From: Xenorhabdus griffiniae
GTDB taxonomy: Bacteria > Pseudomonadota > Gammaproteobacteria > Enterobacterales > Enterobacteriaceae
Assembly: GCF_015163655.1 (NCBI RefSeq)
Contig: NZ_JADEUF010000009.1
Location: 1 to 54,278, forward strand
Reading direction: 5' to 3'
Length of the DNA: 54,278 nt
Shown: positions 28,245 through 39,028 of the stretch, one piece after another
Layout of the letters: each line of letters opens with the position of its first letter
Numbering within the stretch: the stretch's first letter is position 1
Program-made: the position numbers and the translations under genes
Notes under the pieces: generated by a model
Seen by the model: only the letters and a program-made list of their open reading frames with translations
The model's database searches: none
What the model was told of the DNA's origin: nothing

Positions 28245-29103
28245 TGAGCAAATCCATCAGATAATTGCCGTAACCTGTTTTCGCCAAATCCGTGGCCGCT
28301 ATTTTCAATTGCTCCTCACTGAGCCAACCATTACGCCATGCGATCTCTTCCAGACAAGCAATCTTAAAACCTTGCCGTTTTTCGACGGTCTGAACAAAAG
28401 TGCTGGCTTCAATCAGGCTGTCATGCGTCCCTGTATCCAACCAGGCAAAACCACGCCCCAATAATTCAACATTCAATTCACCGCATTCCAGATACATCTG
28501 GTTGATACTGGTGATTTCCAGTTCCCCACGCGGAGACGGTTTTACTTGTCTGGCGAAATCCACGACTTTGTTGTCGTAAAAATAGAGACCAGTCACCGCC
28601 CAATTGGATTTAGGCCGTACAGGTTTTTCTTCTATGGAAAGTACCCGATACTGCTCGTCAAATTCCACGACACCAAATCGTTCAGGATCCATCACTTGGT
28701 AACCGAATACTGTCGCTCCTGTTTTTCGGCCGGCGACATGTTGCAATTTCGGGCTAAATGCTTGACCAAAAAAGATATTGTCACCCAATACCAGACAGCA
28801 AGCATCATTGCCGATAAATTCTTCGCCAATCAGAAATGCCTGCGCCAGGCCATCAGGTGAAGGCTGTTCGGCATAACTAAGGTGGATACCAAATTGTTCA
28901 CCACTGCCTAATAATCGTTTAAAAGCGGGTAAATCTTCCGGTGTCGAGATGATCAGGATATCGCGTATGCCCGACAGCATTAACACTGACAGCGGATAAT
29001 AAATCATCGGCTTGTCATAAATCGGTAATAGCTGCTTTGATACGCCACGTGTTATTGGATACAAACGGGTGCCAGAACCCCCAGCCAGTATAATTCCTTT
29101 CAT
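28222..29103 (-). CDS. rffH: Glucose-1-phosphate thymidylyltransferase 2
   Basis: The product has 293 residues, an RmlA-type nucleotidyltransferase that makes dTDP-glucose from dTTP and glucose-1-phosphate. The signature [20 protein letters not shown] at residues 8-27, [24 protein letters not shown] and GDNIFFG are the substrate-binding blocks. It supplies RffG, 17 bp upstream in the operon. The position inside wec separates it from an rmlA of an O-antigen cluster. Confidence 0.95.
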   Translation of the reverse strand: MKGIILAGGSGTRLYPITRGVSKQLLPIYDKPMIYYPLSVLMLSGIRDILIISTPEDLPAFKRLLGSGEQFGIHLSYAEQPSPDGLAQAFLIGEEFIGNDACCLVLGDNIFFGQAFSPKLQHVAGRKTGATVFGYQVMDPERFGVVEFDEQYRVLSIEEKPVRPKSNWAVTGLYFYDNKVVDFARQVKPSPRGELEITSINQMYLECGELNVELLGRGFAWLDTGTHDSLIEASTFVQTVEKRQGFKIACLEEIAWRNGWLSEEQLKIAATDLAKTGYGNYLMDLLNVYSRQP

Positions 29104-29120
29104 CTGCTCCCCCGATAGGC

Positions 29121-30197
29121 TTATTTATTTCCTAACCCAAGTCGTTCCCCTGTATAAGAGCCATCCTGAACTCTTTTCCACCAATTCTCATTTTCCAGAT
29201 ACCATTGCACAGTCTTGCGAATGCCGGATTCGAACGTTTCCTCAGGAGTCCACCCTAATTCACGCTCAATTTTCGCTGCATCAATTGCATAACGCATATC
29301 ATGCCCTGGACGATCCGTTACATGAGTAATAAGATCGCGATAATATTCTACCCCAGCAGGTTTTTCGGGGCGCAGCTCCTCCAGTAATTCACAAATTGTT
29401 TCCACAACTTCGATATTTCGGCGTTCATTATGTCCACCGATGTTGTAGGTTTTGCCAGGCTCTGCCTTGGTGACCACCAAGTGCAACGCCCGCGCATGAT
29501 CCTCCACATAGAGCCAGTCACGGATTTGCTCTCCCTTGCCATAAACCGGCAAAGGCTTGCCTGCCAGCCCATTCAGAATCACCAATGGGATCAGTTTCTC
29601 AGGGAAATGATAAGGACCATAGTTATTTGAACAATTGGTGATCACGGTCGGTAAGCCATAAGTACGGCGCCATGCCCTAACCAGATGATCGCTGGACGCT
29701 TTTGATGCAGAATAAGGGCTGCTTGGCGCGTAAGGTGTGATTTCCGTAAAGAAACCATCTTCACCGTGCAAATCGCCATATACTTCGTCTGTTGAAATAT
29801 GGTGGAAGCGGAATTGGGTCTGTTTTTCCTGATCCAACTGTTGCCAAAATGCACGAGCCGCTTCCAACAAAGTATAAGTGCCGATGATATTGGTTTCGAT
29901 AAAAGCGGCCGGCCCATCAATGGAACGGTCGACATGGCTTTCTGCGGCCAAATGCATGACAGCATCCGGTTGATATTGCTGGAATACACGATCTAAAGCA
30001 TCACGCTGGCGGATATCAACCTGCTCAAACGCATAGCGGGGATGGTTGGCAACGGGAGCCAGTGATTCAAGATTACCGGCATAAGTCAGGCTATCAACGA
30101 CAACGACACTATCTTCAGTTTGATTAATAATGTGGCGCACAACCGCAGAACCGATAAAACCTGCACCACCTGTAATAAGAATACGTTTCAACGCCAA
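29121..30197 (-). CDS. rffG: dTDP-glucose 4,6-dehydratase 2
   Basis: The product has 358 residues, an extended short-chain dehydrogenase of the RmlB type, converting dTDP-glucose to the 4-keto-6-deoxy sugar. The NAD-binding [15 protein letters not shown] is at the N terminus, the [15 protein letters not shown] block follows, the catalytic Thr-Asp-Glu in [10 protein letters not shown] is near residue 135, and [14 protein letters not shown] holds the Tyr-x3-Lys. It overlaps the wecC 3' end by 10 bp. Confidence 0.96.
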   Translation of the reverse strand: MALKRILITGGAGFIGSAVVRHIINQTEDSVVVVDSLTYAGNLESLAPVANHPRYAFEQVDIRQRDALDRVFQQYQPDAVMHLAAESHVDRSIDGPAAFIETNIIGTYTLLEAARAFWQQLDQEKQTQFRFHHISTDEVYGDLHGEDGFFTEITPYAPSSPYSASKASSDHLVRAWRRTYGLPTVITNCSNNYGPYHFPEKLIPLVILNGLAGKPLPVYGKGEQIRDWLYVEDHARALHLVVTKAEPGKTYNIGGHNERRNIEVVETICELLEELRPEKPAGVEYYRDLITHVTDRPGHDMRYAIDAAKIERELGWTPEETFESGIRKTVQWYLENENWWKRVQDGSYTGERLGLGNK

Positions 30198-31450
30198 ACT
30201 CCTTTTGTATCAACAACCCATTTTTGTTTTATGGCAGAACCATGAATGGCTTTAAACTGGCGATGATCCACCAGCATCAAGACAACATCCGCTTCTTCTA
30301 ATGCCTGATTGACATCCATTAATTCCACCTTATCTTTCAGTGAATTAGGCAGCTCATGCACATTGGGTTCAACCGCGATAGTTTGCCCTGCATGCCACTG
30401 CGCAACCATTTTTGTAATATAAACGGCTGGGCTTTCCCGCAAATCATCAATATTTGGCTTGAAGGCCAAGCCAAAACAGGCAATTTTAATTTCATTTGCC
30501 CGTTTGCCACTTTCAGCTAAACAGTCAGCAACTGCGGCTTTCACTTGATCCACAACCCACAGCGGCTTGCCATCATTCACCAAACGCGCAGTATGAATTA
30601 AACGGGATTGCTCAGGGTTCTGAGATACGATGAACCACGGATCGACAGCAATGCAATGCCCCCCTACACCAGGGCCAGGTTGCAAAATATTTACACGTGG
30701 ATGGCGGTTTGCCAGACTAATTAGTTCCCACACATTGATTCCCTGTTCGGCACAGATTAAGGAAAGTTCGTTGGCAAAAGCGATATTAACATCACGGAAA
30801 CTGTTTTCTGTCAGCTTGCACATTTCCGCTGTTCTGGCATTAGTGATAACACATTCACCTTCAAGGAAAATATTGTACAACTCACTCGCCCTGCGGGAAG
30901 ATTTGGCTGTCATGCCCCCAACTACACGATCATTTTTGATCAACTCCACCATAACTTGCCCCGGCAAAACACGCTCAGGGCAATAGGCGATATCGATATC
31001 TGAGTTTTCACCCGCTTGTTGAGGGAATGAAAGATCTGGACGTACCGCGGCTAACCATTCAGCCATCTGCTCTGTCGCACCAACGGGAGAAGTGGATTCC
31101 AAAATAACCAAATCGCCTTTTTTCAAGACGGGTGCTATTGATTCCGCCGCAGAACGTACATAAGCCATATCGGGTTCATGCTCCCCTTTGAAGGGCGTCG
31201 GAACTGCGATCAAAAAAGCATCCGCTGTTTGTGGAACCGCCACGGCTTTCAAAAAGCCCTCTTCTACCGCAACTTTTACTATCTTATCTAAATCAGGTTC
31301 AACGATATGAATCGAACCACGGTTAATCGTCTCTACCGCATGTTGATTAACATCCACGCCAATCACCCTCTTTTGACGGGAGGCGAATGCCGCTGCGGTG
31401 GGCAAACCGATATAACCCAGACCGATAACAGAAATTGTTTCAAAACTCAT
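30188..31450 (-). CDS. wecC: UDP-N-acetyl-D-mannosamine dehydrogenase
   Basis: The product has 420 residues, a UDP-glucose/GDP-mannose dehydrogenase family member that oxidises UDP-ManNAc to UDP-ManNAcA with two NAD+. It has the N-terminal Rossmann motif [28 protein letters not shown], the active-site region [18 protein letters not shown] and [15 protein letters not shown] containing the catalytic Cys. It overlaps wecB by four bases and rffG by ten. Confidence 0.97.
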   Translation of the reverse strand: MSFETISVIGLGYIGLPTAAAFASRQKRVIGVDVNQHAVETINRGSIHIVEPDLDKIVKVAVEEGFLKAVAVPQTADAFLIAVPTPFKGEHEPDMAYVRSAAESIAPVLKKGDLVILESTSPVGATEQMAEWLAAVRPDLSFPQQAGENSDIDIAYCPERVLPGQVMVELIKNDRVVGGMTAKSSRRASELYNIFLEGECVITNARTAEMCKLTENSFRDVNIAFANELSLICAEQGINVWELISLANRHPRVNILQPGPGVGGHCIAVDPWFIVSQNPEQSRLIHTARLVNDGKPLWVVDQVKAAVADCLAESGKRANEIKIACFGLAFKPNIDDLRESPAVYITKMVAQWHAGQTIAVEPNVHELPNSLKDKVELMDVNQALEEADVVLMLVDHRQFKAIHGSAIKQKWVVDTKGVWR

Positions 31451-32577
31451 AATGTCACCTGATTTTTTCTTAATGCATCAAGAATTCGCTGGCAAGCCCG
31501 ACCATCACCATAAGGATTATGGGCATGGCTCATTTGTTGGTAGGCGTTAACATCCGTCAATAGACGCGTAACTTCCGCAACTATAGTTTGTGTTTCTGTT
31601 CCCACTAGCCGTACTGTCCCCGCAGCAACCGCTTCAGGTCGCTCAGTGGTATCACGCATCACTAAAACCGGTTTTCCCAAAGAAGGCGCTTCCTCCTGAA
31701 TCCCTCCTGAATCGGTCAAAATTAAATAGGCATGATTCATCAAATAGACGAAAGGCAGATAATCCTGCGGTTTGATAAGGATAACGTTATCAATGTCATG
31801 CAAAATGCGCTTAACGGGTTCACTGACATTCGGATTCAAATGGACCGGATACACTATCTGGACATCAGGGTGCGCTTTGGCAATTTGTGCCAATGCTTCA
31901 CAAATACGCTCAAACCCTTTACCAAAATTTTCCCGACGATGACCTGTCACCAAGATCATTTTTTTATTTAGGTTAAGGAAAGGATAAAGCTCGCTAAACT
32001 GCCCATACATGGCTTCGTCATTCATGATGCGATCACGCACCGATAGCAGAGCATCAATCACTGTATTGCCGGTAACAAAAATACGGTTTTCCGCAATGGA
32101 TTCTTTTAAGAGGTTATTCCGGGAATTTTCCGTCGGTGCAAAATGGTACATAGCCAAGTGTCCGGCAATCTTACGGTTGGCTTCTTCCGGCCATGGTGAA
32201 TAAAGATCCCCTGTTCTTAAGCCAGCTTCAACATGGCCTACCGGAATATGTTGATAGAAAGCAGCCAGACTGGTTGCCATAGTTGTTGTTGTGTCGCCAT
32301 GCACCAGTACCACATCTGGTTTGAATTCTTCTAATACAGGTTTTATACCTTGCAGGATACGACATGTGATATCCGTCAGATCTTGTCCTTTTTGCATGAT
32401 ATTCAGATCAAAATCCGGCGTTATCCCAAACAGGTGCAATACCTGATCCAGCATTTCCCTATGCTGAGCTGTGACACACACTTTTGCTTCAAAGGCAGTA
32501 TCCATAGCCAACGCATGTACCAACGGTGCCATTTTAATGGCCTCCGGCCGGGTACCAAACACAGTCAACACTTTCAC
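31447..32577 (-). CDS. wecB: UDP-N-acetylglucosamine 2-epimerase
   Basis: The product has 376 residues. It interconverts UDP-GlcNAc and UDP-ManNAc, the first step toward ManNAcA. It begins [20 protein letters not shown], followed by [20 protein letters not shown] and WPEEANRKI, with [10 protein letters not shown] and the C-terminal [19 protein letters not shown]. The 71-bp gap upstream to wzzE is the widest between ECA genes apart from that before the operon. Confidence 0.97.
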   Translation of the reverse strand: MKVLTVFGTRPEAIKMAPLVHALAMDTAFEAKVCVTAQHREMLDQVLHLFGITPDFDLNIMQKGQDLTDITCRILQGIKPVLEEFKPDVVLVHGDTTTTMATSLAAFYQHIPVGHVEAGLRTGDLYSPWPEEANRKIAGHLAMYHFAPTENSRNNLLKESIAENRIFVTGNTVIDALLSVRDRIMNDEAMYGQFSELYPFLNLNKKMILVTGHRRENFGKGFERICEALAQIAKAHPDVQIVYPVHLNPNVSEPVKRILHDIDNVILIKPQDYLPFVYLMNHAYLILTDSGGIQEEAPSLGKPVLVMRDTTERPEAVAAGTVRLVGTETQTIVAEVTRLLTDVNAYQQMSHAHNPYGDGRACQRILDALRKNQVTL

Positions 32578-32648
32578 AGTGACTCTCTTATTTTGTCAAT
32601 CATTGCAGATACTTCCAAGAATGGGAATCAAAAACCTATCGTTTATAG

Positions 32649-33719
32649 CTACTTATGTGAACTATCAGAGCGAGGACGTCTTACCAAAGCAACACCGGAG
32701 CCAATCAACATGCCTACGGCTCCCCATAAAATCATCATGAAAGCACGGCGAGGGCTGTCTCGATTAACAGGTTCCTCCGGTGTTCTGAGATAGCGGTAAG
32801 TTAGGAAAGCGTCCTGCAAAGTCGGACCGACATTTAACGTAGCCAGCATCGCGATATTTTGATCATAATCGATGCTGTAGTCAGGACCTGTGGCTTCCAA
32901 CGTTTCAATTTGGGCTTGCAGTAATGATGTACCCAACATAAACATTTTGGATTCAGGCAGTTCTTCGATAGGGATGTTTGTCTGATTACGGTGAATACCT
33001 TGCTTCTCAGCTACTTTCAGTGACTGCTGCAAGACATTCAATTCACGATTATATATAGCCTTTACCACCATCTCCTGACGTTTCACCACCGCTTTCATTG
33101 ACTGGGTACGTGTCGCCCATGCCCCTTTAATTTCGTTGTTCAGGTGAGTGCTCGCCCGTTGGTTGGCGAATGCAATATATTGACGCAGAAGTTGATTGGC
33201 ATCAACGGCGGTTTCTGCTGTCAATTTGATACTGTCATTTGATGATGTTTTATCATCACTACGCGTGATTTTAATAGCGTTGATCAATTCATCCAACAAT
33301 ACAGCATCCGCTTTGGCACGCTCTTCCTTGCGTTGTTTGTAATATTCGGAATGAAGCCAAAATTCACGACGGGTATCATACGCAGAAACCTGTGTCATGA
33401 ATTCTTTGTATGCACCGTCTGGAATGGTCGGTAATTGCGCTTCTGGTGCAGCATTGATATGAGTATCCAAGTTACGCAGAAATTGTTGTTGCGAATAGTA
33501 GCTACCCAAATTATTCGTTGTCGGTAGGTCCACAATAGCGGTTGCGCTCCATTTTTGCTGCATCAAATAAGATGCACCCAGAGCAGCGGCAGCGAAAATT
33601 ATTGCCAGTGCGATAATCCATATCTTTCCATGCCACAAAGCATAACACAGCGCCCGAATATCCAGTTCATGCTCTATAGCAGGTTGATCCTGTTTAGATT
33701 TCGTTTCTGAGTTTATCAC
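32649..33719 (-). CDS. wzzE: ECA chain-length regulator WzzE
   Basis: The product has 356 residues, a polysaccharide co-polymerase (PCP-1). The inner-membrane anchor helices lie near the N terminus (IWIIALAIIFAAAALGASYLM, read in two halves) and C terminus (ILWGAVGMLIGSGVALVRR), flanking a large periplasmic helical domain. It sets the number of ECA repeats added by WzyE. The Pro-rich segment before the second helix (LRTPEEPVNRDSPRRAF) is a Wzz hallmark. Confidence 0.94.
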   Translation of the reverse strand: MINSETKSKQDQPAIEHELDIRALCYALWHGKIWIIALAIIFAAAALGASYLMQQKWSATAIVDLPTTNNLGSYYSQQQFLRNLDTHINAAPEAQLPTIPDGAYKEFMTQVSAYDTRREFWLHSEYYKQRKEERAKADAVLLDELINAIKITRSDDKTSSNDSIKLTAETAVDANQLLRQYIAFANQRASTHLNNEIKGAWATRTQSMKAVVKRQEMVVKAIYNRELNVLQQSLKVAEKQGIHRNQTNIPIEELPESKMFMLGTSLLQAQIETLEATGPDYSIDYDQNIAMLATLNVGPTLQDAFLTYRYLRTPEEPVNRDSPRRAFMMILWGAVGMLIGSGVALVRRPRSDSSHK

Positions 33720-33749
33720 TGCACAAAACCTCTTTGATTGTCGATGTCG

Positions 33750-34838
33750 TTAATGATGGCTTGCTGCCCGACGCATACGGCGCTTACACCGTTTGATAAA
33801 ACGGGCTACCTTCCACGCTCTTTTGATGCAATAGCCATACAACATAAATGCAAGCAAAAATAATGCCAACATTATCCACTCGGGAACAAAACTTAACCAC
33901 TCTCCAATCATTCCAATTGATGCCAACAGCGCCGCAACTAAAGTGATCAAAATAAATGCCTGACGAGAAGTAAATCCAGAACGCATCATCAAATGGTGAA
34001 TATGCTGACGATCTGCTGCAAATGGGCTCAGTCCCTTACGCAATCGACGGTACATAATCGCAACCATATCCATCAGTGGAATGGCAATGATCCACAATGC
34101 TGTCACAGGATTAATAGAATAGTGTTCCCCTTGAGTCGTTTCAGTCAGTAGCCAAATTACAGTAAAACCAATTAAGGTACTCCCTGCATCACCCATAAAT
34201 ACTTTAAAACGCTTTCCCAGTAGGCCAAGGTTGAGGAAGATATAAGGCAAAATCCCAGCAATAAATGTAAAGCACCAAAACGCCAGCGCCATATTTCCAT
34301 TTTCGTAAAGCAAAATCCCTAATGCACCAAATGAAACGCAAGATAATCCCCCCAACAAACCATCAATACCATCCATCATATTGAAAGCGTTAACGGCAGC
34401 CCAGATAGCAAATAGAGTCACAATATAGCTGAATGGTCCCAAGATCATTTCCCAAGGACCAAAGGAATTTCCTAAACTCTCAATTTTAAGATCAGCAAAA
34501 AACATCATACTAATGCCAACCAAGGCCTGAATAATTGCTCTAATCTTCACGCTGACATCAAAACGATCGTCTAGTACACCGACAAAAACCAGTATTCCGG
34601 CACAAGCCAAATATGGCCATTTGTGAGGGATAAACTCTTTTGTGATTGCAAACGCAAAACAAACACTAAAAAACAATGATATACCACCGACTAAAGGAAT
34701 CAATCCTTGGTGACACTTACGGTAATTGGGCTTGTCAACCAAACCTATATTTTTTGCGACCTTACGCGCCATAAACAAAAACGCGAATGAAAATATAAAA
34801 ATGTAAAAAATTTCGGCGCTCATCCTAGGAATATTCAC
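33750..34838 (-). CDS. wecA: UDP-GlcNAc:undecaprenyl-phosphate GlcNAc-1-phosphate transferase
   Basis: The product has 362 residues, a PNPT-family integral membrane enzyme that starts ECA (and often O-antigen) synthesis by making GlcNAc-PP-undecaprenol. ARKVAKNIGLVDKPNYRKCH, the Asp pair in GVLDDRFD, NAFNMMDGIDGLLGG and the His-rich DRQHIHHLMMR loop are the active-site signatures. The start used is GTG 34838, with an AGAG about ten bases before it. An in-frame ATG at 34823 is possible but has AGG only one base away. It is the first gene of the wec operon. Confidence 0.95.
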   Translation of the reverse strand: MNIPRMSAEIFYIFIFSFAFLFMARKVAKNIGLVDKPNYRKCHQGLIPLVGGISLFFSVCFAFAITKEFIPHKWPYLACAGILVFVGVLDDRFDVSVKIRAIIQALVGISMMFFADLKIESLGNSFGPWEMILGPFSYIVTLFAIWAAVNAFNMMDGIDGLLGGLSCVSFGALGILLYENGNMALAFWCFTFIAGILPYIFLNLGLLGKRFKVFMGDAGSTLIGFTVIWLLTETTQGEHYSINPVTALWIIAIPLMDMVAIMYRRLRKGLSPFAADRQHIHHLMMRSGFTSRQAFILITLVAALLASIGMIGEWLSFVPEWIMLALFLLAFMLYGYCIKRAWKVARFIKRCKRRMRRAASHH

Positions 34839-35178
34839 AATAACAACTCTCTGTAAGATAACGATGGGCCATCTATTATCGATAGACTTATAGATGCTTG
34901 TAGCTATTGACCTATAAGTTGGTATTCACAAAATAAGGAGTTCTGCCATGCAAGAAAATCAACACATGGATAACGCTGGCCGTAGTACATGATCAATTAC
35001 TGAATATTTGTAAGAAATTTACTTGGCATATACCCACTCGACCATCCAAATAAGATATGCAAAATATGTGCCACATCACTCAAGCGATGTAATAATATAC
35101 AACCATAAAAAAACGCCACAAAACGTGGCGCTTAAGTTGTCACAGAAGGATCTTTTTTATCTTTATCGCAAAACTAAA
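34839..35178. other. rho-wecA intergenic region
   Basis: 340 bp that must contain the promoter of the wec operon on the minus strand and, toward rho, the rho terminator (35106-35131). I cannot place the promoter with confidence. Confidence 0.55.
35106..35131 (-). terminator. Terminator of rho
   Basis: Stem CGCCAC (35114-35119) with GTGGCG (35125-35130), giving CGCCAC-GTTTT-GTGGCG-TTTTTTT on the minus strand, about 50 bp past the rho stop. It separates rho from the wec operon. Confidence 0.85.
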
Positions 35179-36438
35179 CTATGAGCGTTTCATAAAGTCG
35201 AAGAACTCTTCGTTTGTTTTTGTCATAGCCAGTTTGTTGATAAGGAATTCCATCGCGTCGATTTCACCCATCGGATGAATGATCTTACGTAAGATCCACA
35301 TTTTCTGCAGCTCATCCTGTGCAGTGAGCAGCTCTTCTTTACGCGTTCCTGAACGGTTGTAGTCGATGGCTGGGAAGACACGTTTTTCCGCAATCTTACG
35401 GGACAGGTGCAATTCCATGTTACCTGTACCCTTAAATTCTTCGTAAATAACTTCATCCATCTTGGAGCCAGTATCAACCAACGCAGTCGCAATGATGGTC
35501 AAACTACCACCTTCTTCGACGTTACGTGCAGCACCAAAGAAACGTTTTGGACGATGCAAGGCATTCGCATCCACACCACCAGTCAAAACCTTACCGGACG
35601 CAGGAACCACAGTGTTATATGCACGAGCCAGGCGGGTAATGGAATCCAGCAGGATAATAACGTCTTTTTTGTGCTCAACCAGACGTTTTGCCTTTTCAAT
35701 CACCATTTCAGCCACTTGAACATGGCGGGAAGCAGGTTCATCAAAGGTTGATGCAATCACTTCGCCTTTTACCAGACGCTGCATTTCGGTGACTTCTTCT
35801 GGACGCTCGTCAATCAGCAAAACCATCAGAACGCAATCTGGGTAATTATGAGCGATGTTAGCTGCAATATTTTGCAGCAGCATGGTTTTACCCGCTTTTG
35901 GTGGTGCAACAATCAAACCACGCTGACCACGACCAATCGGCGCTGCCAGATCCAGAACACGTGCTGTCAAATCTTCAGTAGAACCATTACCGCGTTCCAT
36001 ACGCAAGCGGTTGTTAGCATGAAGTGGAGTCAGGTTTTCAAACAGGATTTTACTGCGAGCGTTTTCAGGTTTATCAAAGTTGACTTCATTAACTTTCAAC
36101 AAAGCAAAATAGCGTTCACCTTCTTTTGGTGGGCGGATTTTCCCTGAAATGGTATCACCGGTACGGAGGTTAAAGCGGCGGATTTGACTAGGAGAAACGT
36201 AGATATCATCAGGGCCTGCAAGGTAAGAACTGTCTGCGGAGCGGAGGAAACCAAATCCATCCTGCAATATCTCCAACACACCATCTCCGAAAATATCCTC
36301 TCCGCTTTTCGCATGCTGTTTGAGAATAGAGAAAATGATGTCCTGCTTACGCATACGAGCCAGGTTTTCCAGCCCCATATTTTCGCCGAGAGTAATCAAC
36401 TCAGATACCGGCGTATTCTTTAATTCGGTAAGATTCAT
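35179..36438 (-). CDS. rho: Transcription termination factor Rho
   Basis: The product has 419 residues, identical in length to E. coli Rho. It is a hexameric RNA-dependent ATPase that pulls RNA polymerase off unstructured C-rich RNA. The N-terminal helical bundle and cold-shock-like RNA-binding domain ([21 protein letters not shown]) are followed by the P loop [10 protein letters not shown], Walker [17 protein letters not shown], the Q loop region [19 protein letters not shown] and the C-terminal [12 protein letters not shown]. The leader upstream is unusually long (757 bp). In E. coli rho is autoregulated by premature termination in its leader, and the same may hold here. Confidence 0.98.
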   Translation of the reverse strand: MNLTELKNTPVSELITLGENMGLENLARMRKQDIIFSILKQHAKSGEDIFGDGVLEILQDGFGFLRSADSSYLAGPDDIYVSPSQIRRFNLRTGDTISGKIRPPKEGERYFALLKVNEVNFDKPENARSKILFENLTPLHANNRLRMERGNGSTEDLTARVLDLAAPIGRGQRGLIVAPPKAGKTMLLQNIAANIAHNYPDCVLMVLLIDERPEEVTEMQRLVKGEVIASTFDEPASRHVQVAEMVIEKAKRLVEHKKDVIILLDSITRLARAYNTVVPASGKVLTGGVDANALHRPKRFFGAARNVEEGGSLTIIATALVDTGSKMDEVIYEEFKGTGNMELHLSRKIAEKRVFPAIDYNRSGTRKEELLTAQDELQKMWILRKIIHPMGEIDAMEFLINKLAMTKTNEEFFDFMKRS

Positions 36439-37196
36439 AATGGTGGGTTCTTTAACTCGGGGTATATCTCGAACTATGAACGTGAATGGTATGGCAGCAT
36501 TATCGATGCCTGTTTATTTGTACCAGAAACAAATAACACCTTCCAACATATTAAATTATATTACAAGGCAATAGTTTGAAGTACTTAGATTGATTTCAAA
36601 ATAAGGCTGACAAACTGTCAAAACTATCTTCTAACTATCTATGTGCCATATGTTATAACTATCTATAATATAGATACAATTTTATAATACGAACACTATT
36701 AAAGTTTAACAGTGGACACTATTTCAGCATACACATCTTTCAGCATAAACGTTTTTTTAACATAAGCACTGTTAGCAGATTCTATACCTAACACCTAGCA
36801 CAAGAAGGAGAAGGCTCGACATAAAAATGCCTAGGATAAAAACACTCTGCTTAAAGATAGTTTAACATTAGGACGCTATGAGTGTACTAAGCTATATACT
36901 GGATTAATCGTATATAGACTCAGGAATTTTACCAAATGCGATATGTCATCAGATACTTCAGGTGACCCAGAGATAACAGATTTATCAGACACTACAAATT
37001 GTTTAGTATGTAACATGCTTAATGTCAACTCTTTATATCAATAAGCCTTTATATCGAATAAAGAATTCGCTCCAGCAAAGCTTCATACAAGCACATGGTC
37101 GCTAACTTACCATGCTTCGTAGCGGACGTCTAGCGGTCAATGAGATAAATCATCTCATACGCCAAACGTCCGTAATTACTGTGACCTGATTCTAAA
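36439..37196 (-). other. Long rho leader / trxA-rho intergenic region
   Basis: 757 bp without a credible gene. Near trxA it holds a large compound hairpin (37123-37172). The middle (36600-37060) is AT-rich and featureless to my eye. Close to rho the minus strand has GGAAGG followed six bases later by a TTG-started 10-codon frame (FLVQINRHR then stop). It could be a leader peptide, but it does not resemble E. coli RhoL and is weakly supported. Confidence 0.5.
37123..37172. repeat. Compound hairpin downstream of trxA
   Basis: On the minus strand the outer stem CGGACGT pairs with ACGTCCG, an intermediate stem TGGCG pairs with CGCTA (one G-U), and the inner stem ATGAGAT pairs with ATCTCAT around a GATTT loop. 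Together they make a roughly 50-nt rod with small bulges, starting 25 bases past the trxA stop. There is no T tract, so it is either an RNA-stabilising 3' structure or part of the rho leader. Confidence 0.6.
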
Positions 37197-37523
37197 TTAT
37201 AGGTGTGGTTCTAAAAACTCTTTCAGTTGAGTTTTTGACAAAGCGCCCACTTTTACAGCAACCTTTTCACCATCTTTAAACAGAATCATAGTTGGAATAC
37301 CACGAATACCGTATTCTGGTGCTGTTGCTGGGTTGTCATCAATATTCAGCTTGCCAACTGTCAATTTTCCTTCGTATTCTGTGGCAATTTCATCCAGAAT
37401 AGGGGCTATCATTTTGCAAGGACCGCACCACTCAGCCCAGAATTCAACGAGAACAGGACCTTGTGCTTTCAAAACATCGTTTCCAAAGCCAGCATCAGTC
37501 AGAGAGATAATATTCGCACTCAT
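37197..37523 (-). CDS. trxA: Thioredoxin 1
   Basis: The product has 108 residues, a cytoplasmic protein-disulfide reductase. The active site is WCGPC at residues 32-36 inside [16 protein letters not shown], and the cis-Pro is in [11 protein letters not shown]. The start is the ATG at 37523 (MSANIISLT), with GGAG eight bases upstream. An in-frame TTG 12 bases earlier overlaps that site and is not used. It is divergent from rhlB and upstream of rho, as in E. coli. Confidence 0.97.
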   Translation of the reverse strand: MSANIISLTDAGFGNDVLKAQGPVLVEFWAEWCGPCKMIAPILDEIATEYEGKLTVGKLNIDDNPATAPEYGIRGIPTMILFKDGEKVAVKVGALSKTQLKEFLEPHL

Positions 37524-37642
37524 TTTTTGCTCCAAAAGTAATATCTTTTACAGTGTAAGTGTACATTAACCAACATAAGGGTGTCTTTATTTCAGCGGAT
37601 ACACTTTCTTAAAGCAATAGTTAACTGATATTCTACCTTACT

Positions 37643-38926
37643 ATGAGCAAAACACATTTGACAGAAAAGAAGTTTTCCGACTTCGCATTGCACCCCAAAG
37701 TCTTAGAAGCCCTTGAGAAAAAGGGGTTTTCCAACTGCACGCCGATACAGGCGCTAACATTGCCTTTAACTGTCGAAGGCCGAGATGTTGCGGGGCAAGC
37801 ACAAACCGGAACGGGCAAGACGCTGGCATTTTTGGCGTCTACTTTTAATTACTTATTGACTCATCCTGCAAAGAAAGAGCGTAAAACTAATCAGCCACGC
37901 GCGCTGATTATGGCGCCTACCCGTGAATTGGCGGTGCAAATCTACTCTGACGCAGAAGAATTGGCACAAGTCACTGGGTTGAGAATGGGCCTTGCCTACG
38001 GCGGCGATGGCTATGATAAACAGCTTAAGGTCCTGGAAGCTGGCGTCGATATCGTCATTGGCACAACAGGGCGTTTGATCGATTACGCCAAACAGGGCCA
38101 TATCCATCTTGGTGCCATTCAAGTTGTTGTACTTGATGAAGCGGATCGCATGTATGATCTGGGCTTTATCAAAGATATTCGCTGGTTGTTCCGCCGACTC
38201 CCTGCGGCCACAGAAAGAATGAATTTGCTGTTTTCCGCAACTCTCTCTTATCGAGTACGTGAACTGGCTTTTGAGCAGATGAATAATCCTGACTATGTGG
38301 AAGTGGAGCCGCTGCAAAAAACAGGACACCGCATTAAGGAAGAGCTATTTTATCCTTCCAACGAAGAGAAAATGCGCCTGCTACAGACTCTGCTGGAAGA
38401 AGAATGGCCTGATCGCTGCATCATTTTCGCCAACACTAAACACCGTTGTGAAGACATCTGGGCACATCTGGCTGCTGATGGTCATCGGGTTGGTTTGCTG
38501 ACTGGTGATGTTGCACAGAAAAAACGCCTGCGTATTCTTGAAGAATTCAGCCTGGGCAATCTGGACATTCTGGTTGCCACAGATGTTGCTGCCCGTGGGT
38601 TGCATATCCCATCTGTGACACACGTATTTAACTATGATCTACCAGATGACTGTGAAGATTATGTGCATCGGATTGGTCGGACAGGCCGTGCGGGAGAAAG
38701 TGGTCATTCTATCAGCCTGGCGTGTGAAGAGTATGCGCTCAACTTACCGGCCATTGAAGAATATATTCAGCACCAGATACCTGTTAGCAAATATAACAGT
38801 GATGCATTGCTAAAAGATCTGCCAGTACCTAAGCGCCGTAATCGCACCCGCTCAGGGGGACACCCTCGGCGTACCAACATACCACGCCGTGGCAATGCAA
38901 CACGCAACAGTAAGCGCCCAGGCTAA
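37643..38926 (+). CDS. rhlB: ATP-dependent RNA helicase RhlB
   Basis: The product has 427 residues, the DEAD-box helicase of the RNA degradosome that feeds structured RNA to PNPase via RNase E. Q motif [14 protein letters not shown], motif [25 protein letters not shown], and [10 protein letters not shown] are all present in order. The basic tail after about residue 395 ([17 protein letters not shown]) is the RNA-binding extension. It shares a short divergent promoter region with trxA and is followed by gppA after an odd tandem-repeat spacer. Confidence 0.97.
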   Translation: MSKTHLTEKKFSDFALHPKVLEALEKKGFSNCTPIQALTLPLTVEGRDVAGQAQTGTGKTLAFLASTFNYLLTHPAKKERKTNQPRALIMAPTRELAVQIYSDAEELAQVTGLRMGLAYGGDGYDKQLKVLEAGVDIVIGTTGRLIDYAKQGHIHLGAIQVVVLDEADRMYDLGFIKDIRWLFRRLPAATERMNLLFSATLSYRVRELAFEQMNNPDYVEVEPLQKTGHRIKEELFYPSNEEKMRLLQTLLEEEWPDRCIIFANTKHRCEDIWAHLAADGHRVGLLTGDVAQKKRLRILEEFSLGNLDILVATDVAARGLHIPSVTHVFNYDLPDDCEDYVHRIGRTGRAGESGHSISLACEEYALNLPAIEEYIQHQIPVSKYNSDALLKDLPVPKRRNRTRSGGHPRRTNIPRRGNATRNSKRPG

Positions 38927-38949
38927 AATAAAGCAGGGCTGAAAAATAC

Positions 38950-39027
38950 TGGAATAGTACGATCGTATTGGAATAACGTAATTTTGAAATAACACGATGC
39001 TGAAACAACACAGGCCGGAATAAATAC
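38950..39027 (+). repeat. Degenerate 15-16-bp tandem repeats between rhlB and gppA
   Basis: Successive units share the pattern YTGRAATARYA: CTGGAATAGTACGATCG, TTGGAATAACGTAATT, TTGAAATAACACGATG, CTGAAACAACACAGG, CCGGAATAAATA. The first starts near 38950 and the last ends just before the gppA ATG, leaving no room for a classical ribosome-binding site other than GGAATAAATACT. Confidence 0.5.
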
Positions 39028-39028
39028 T

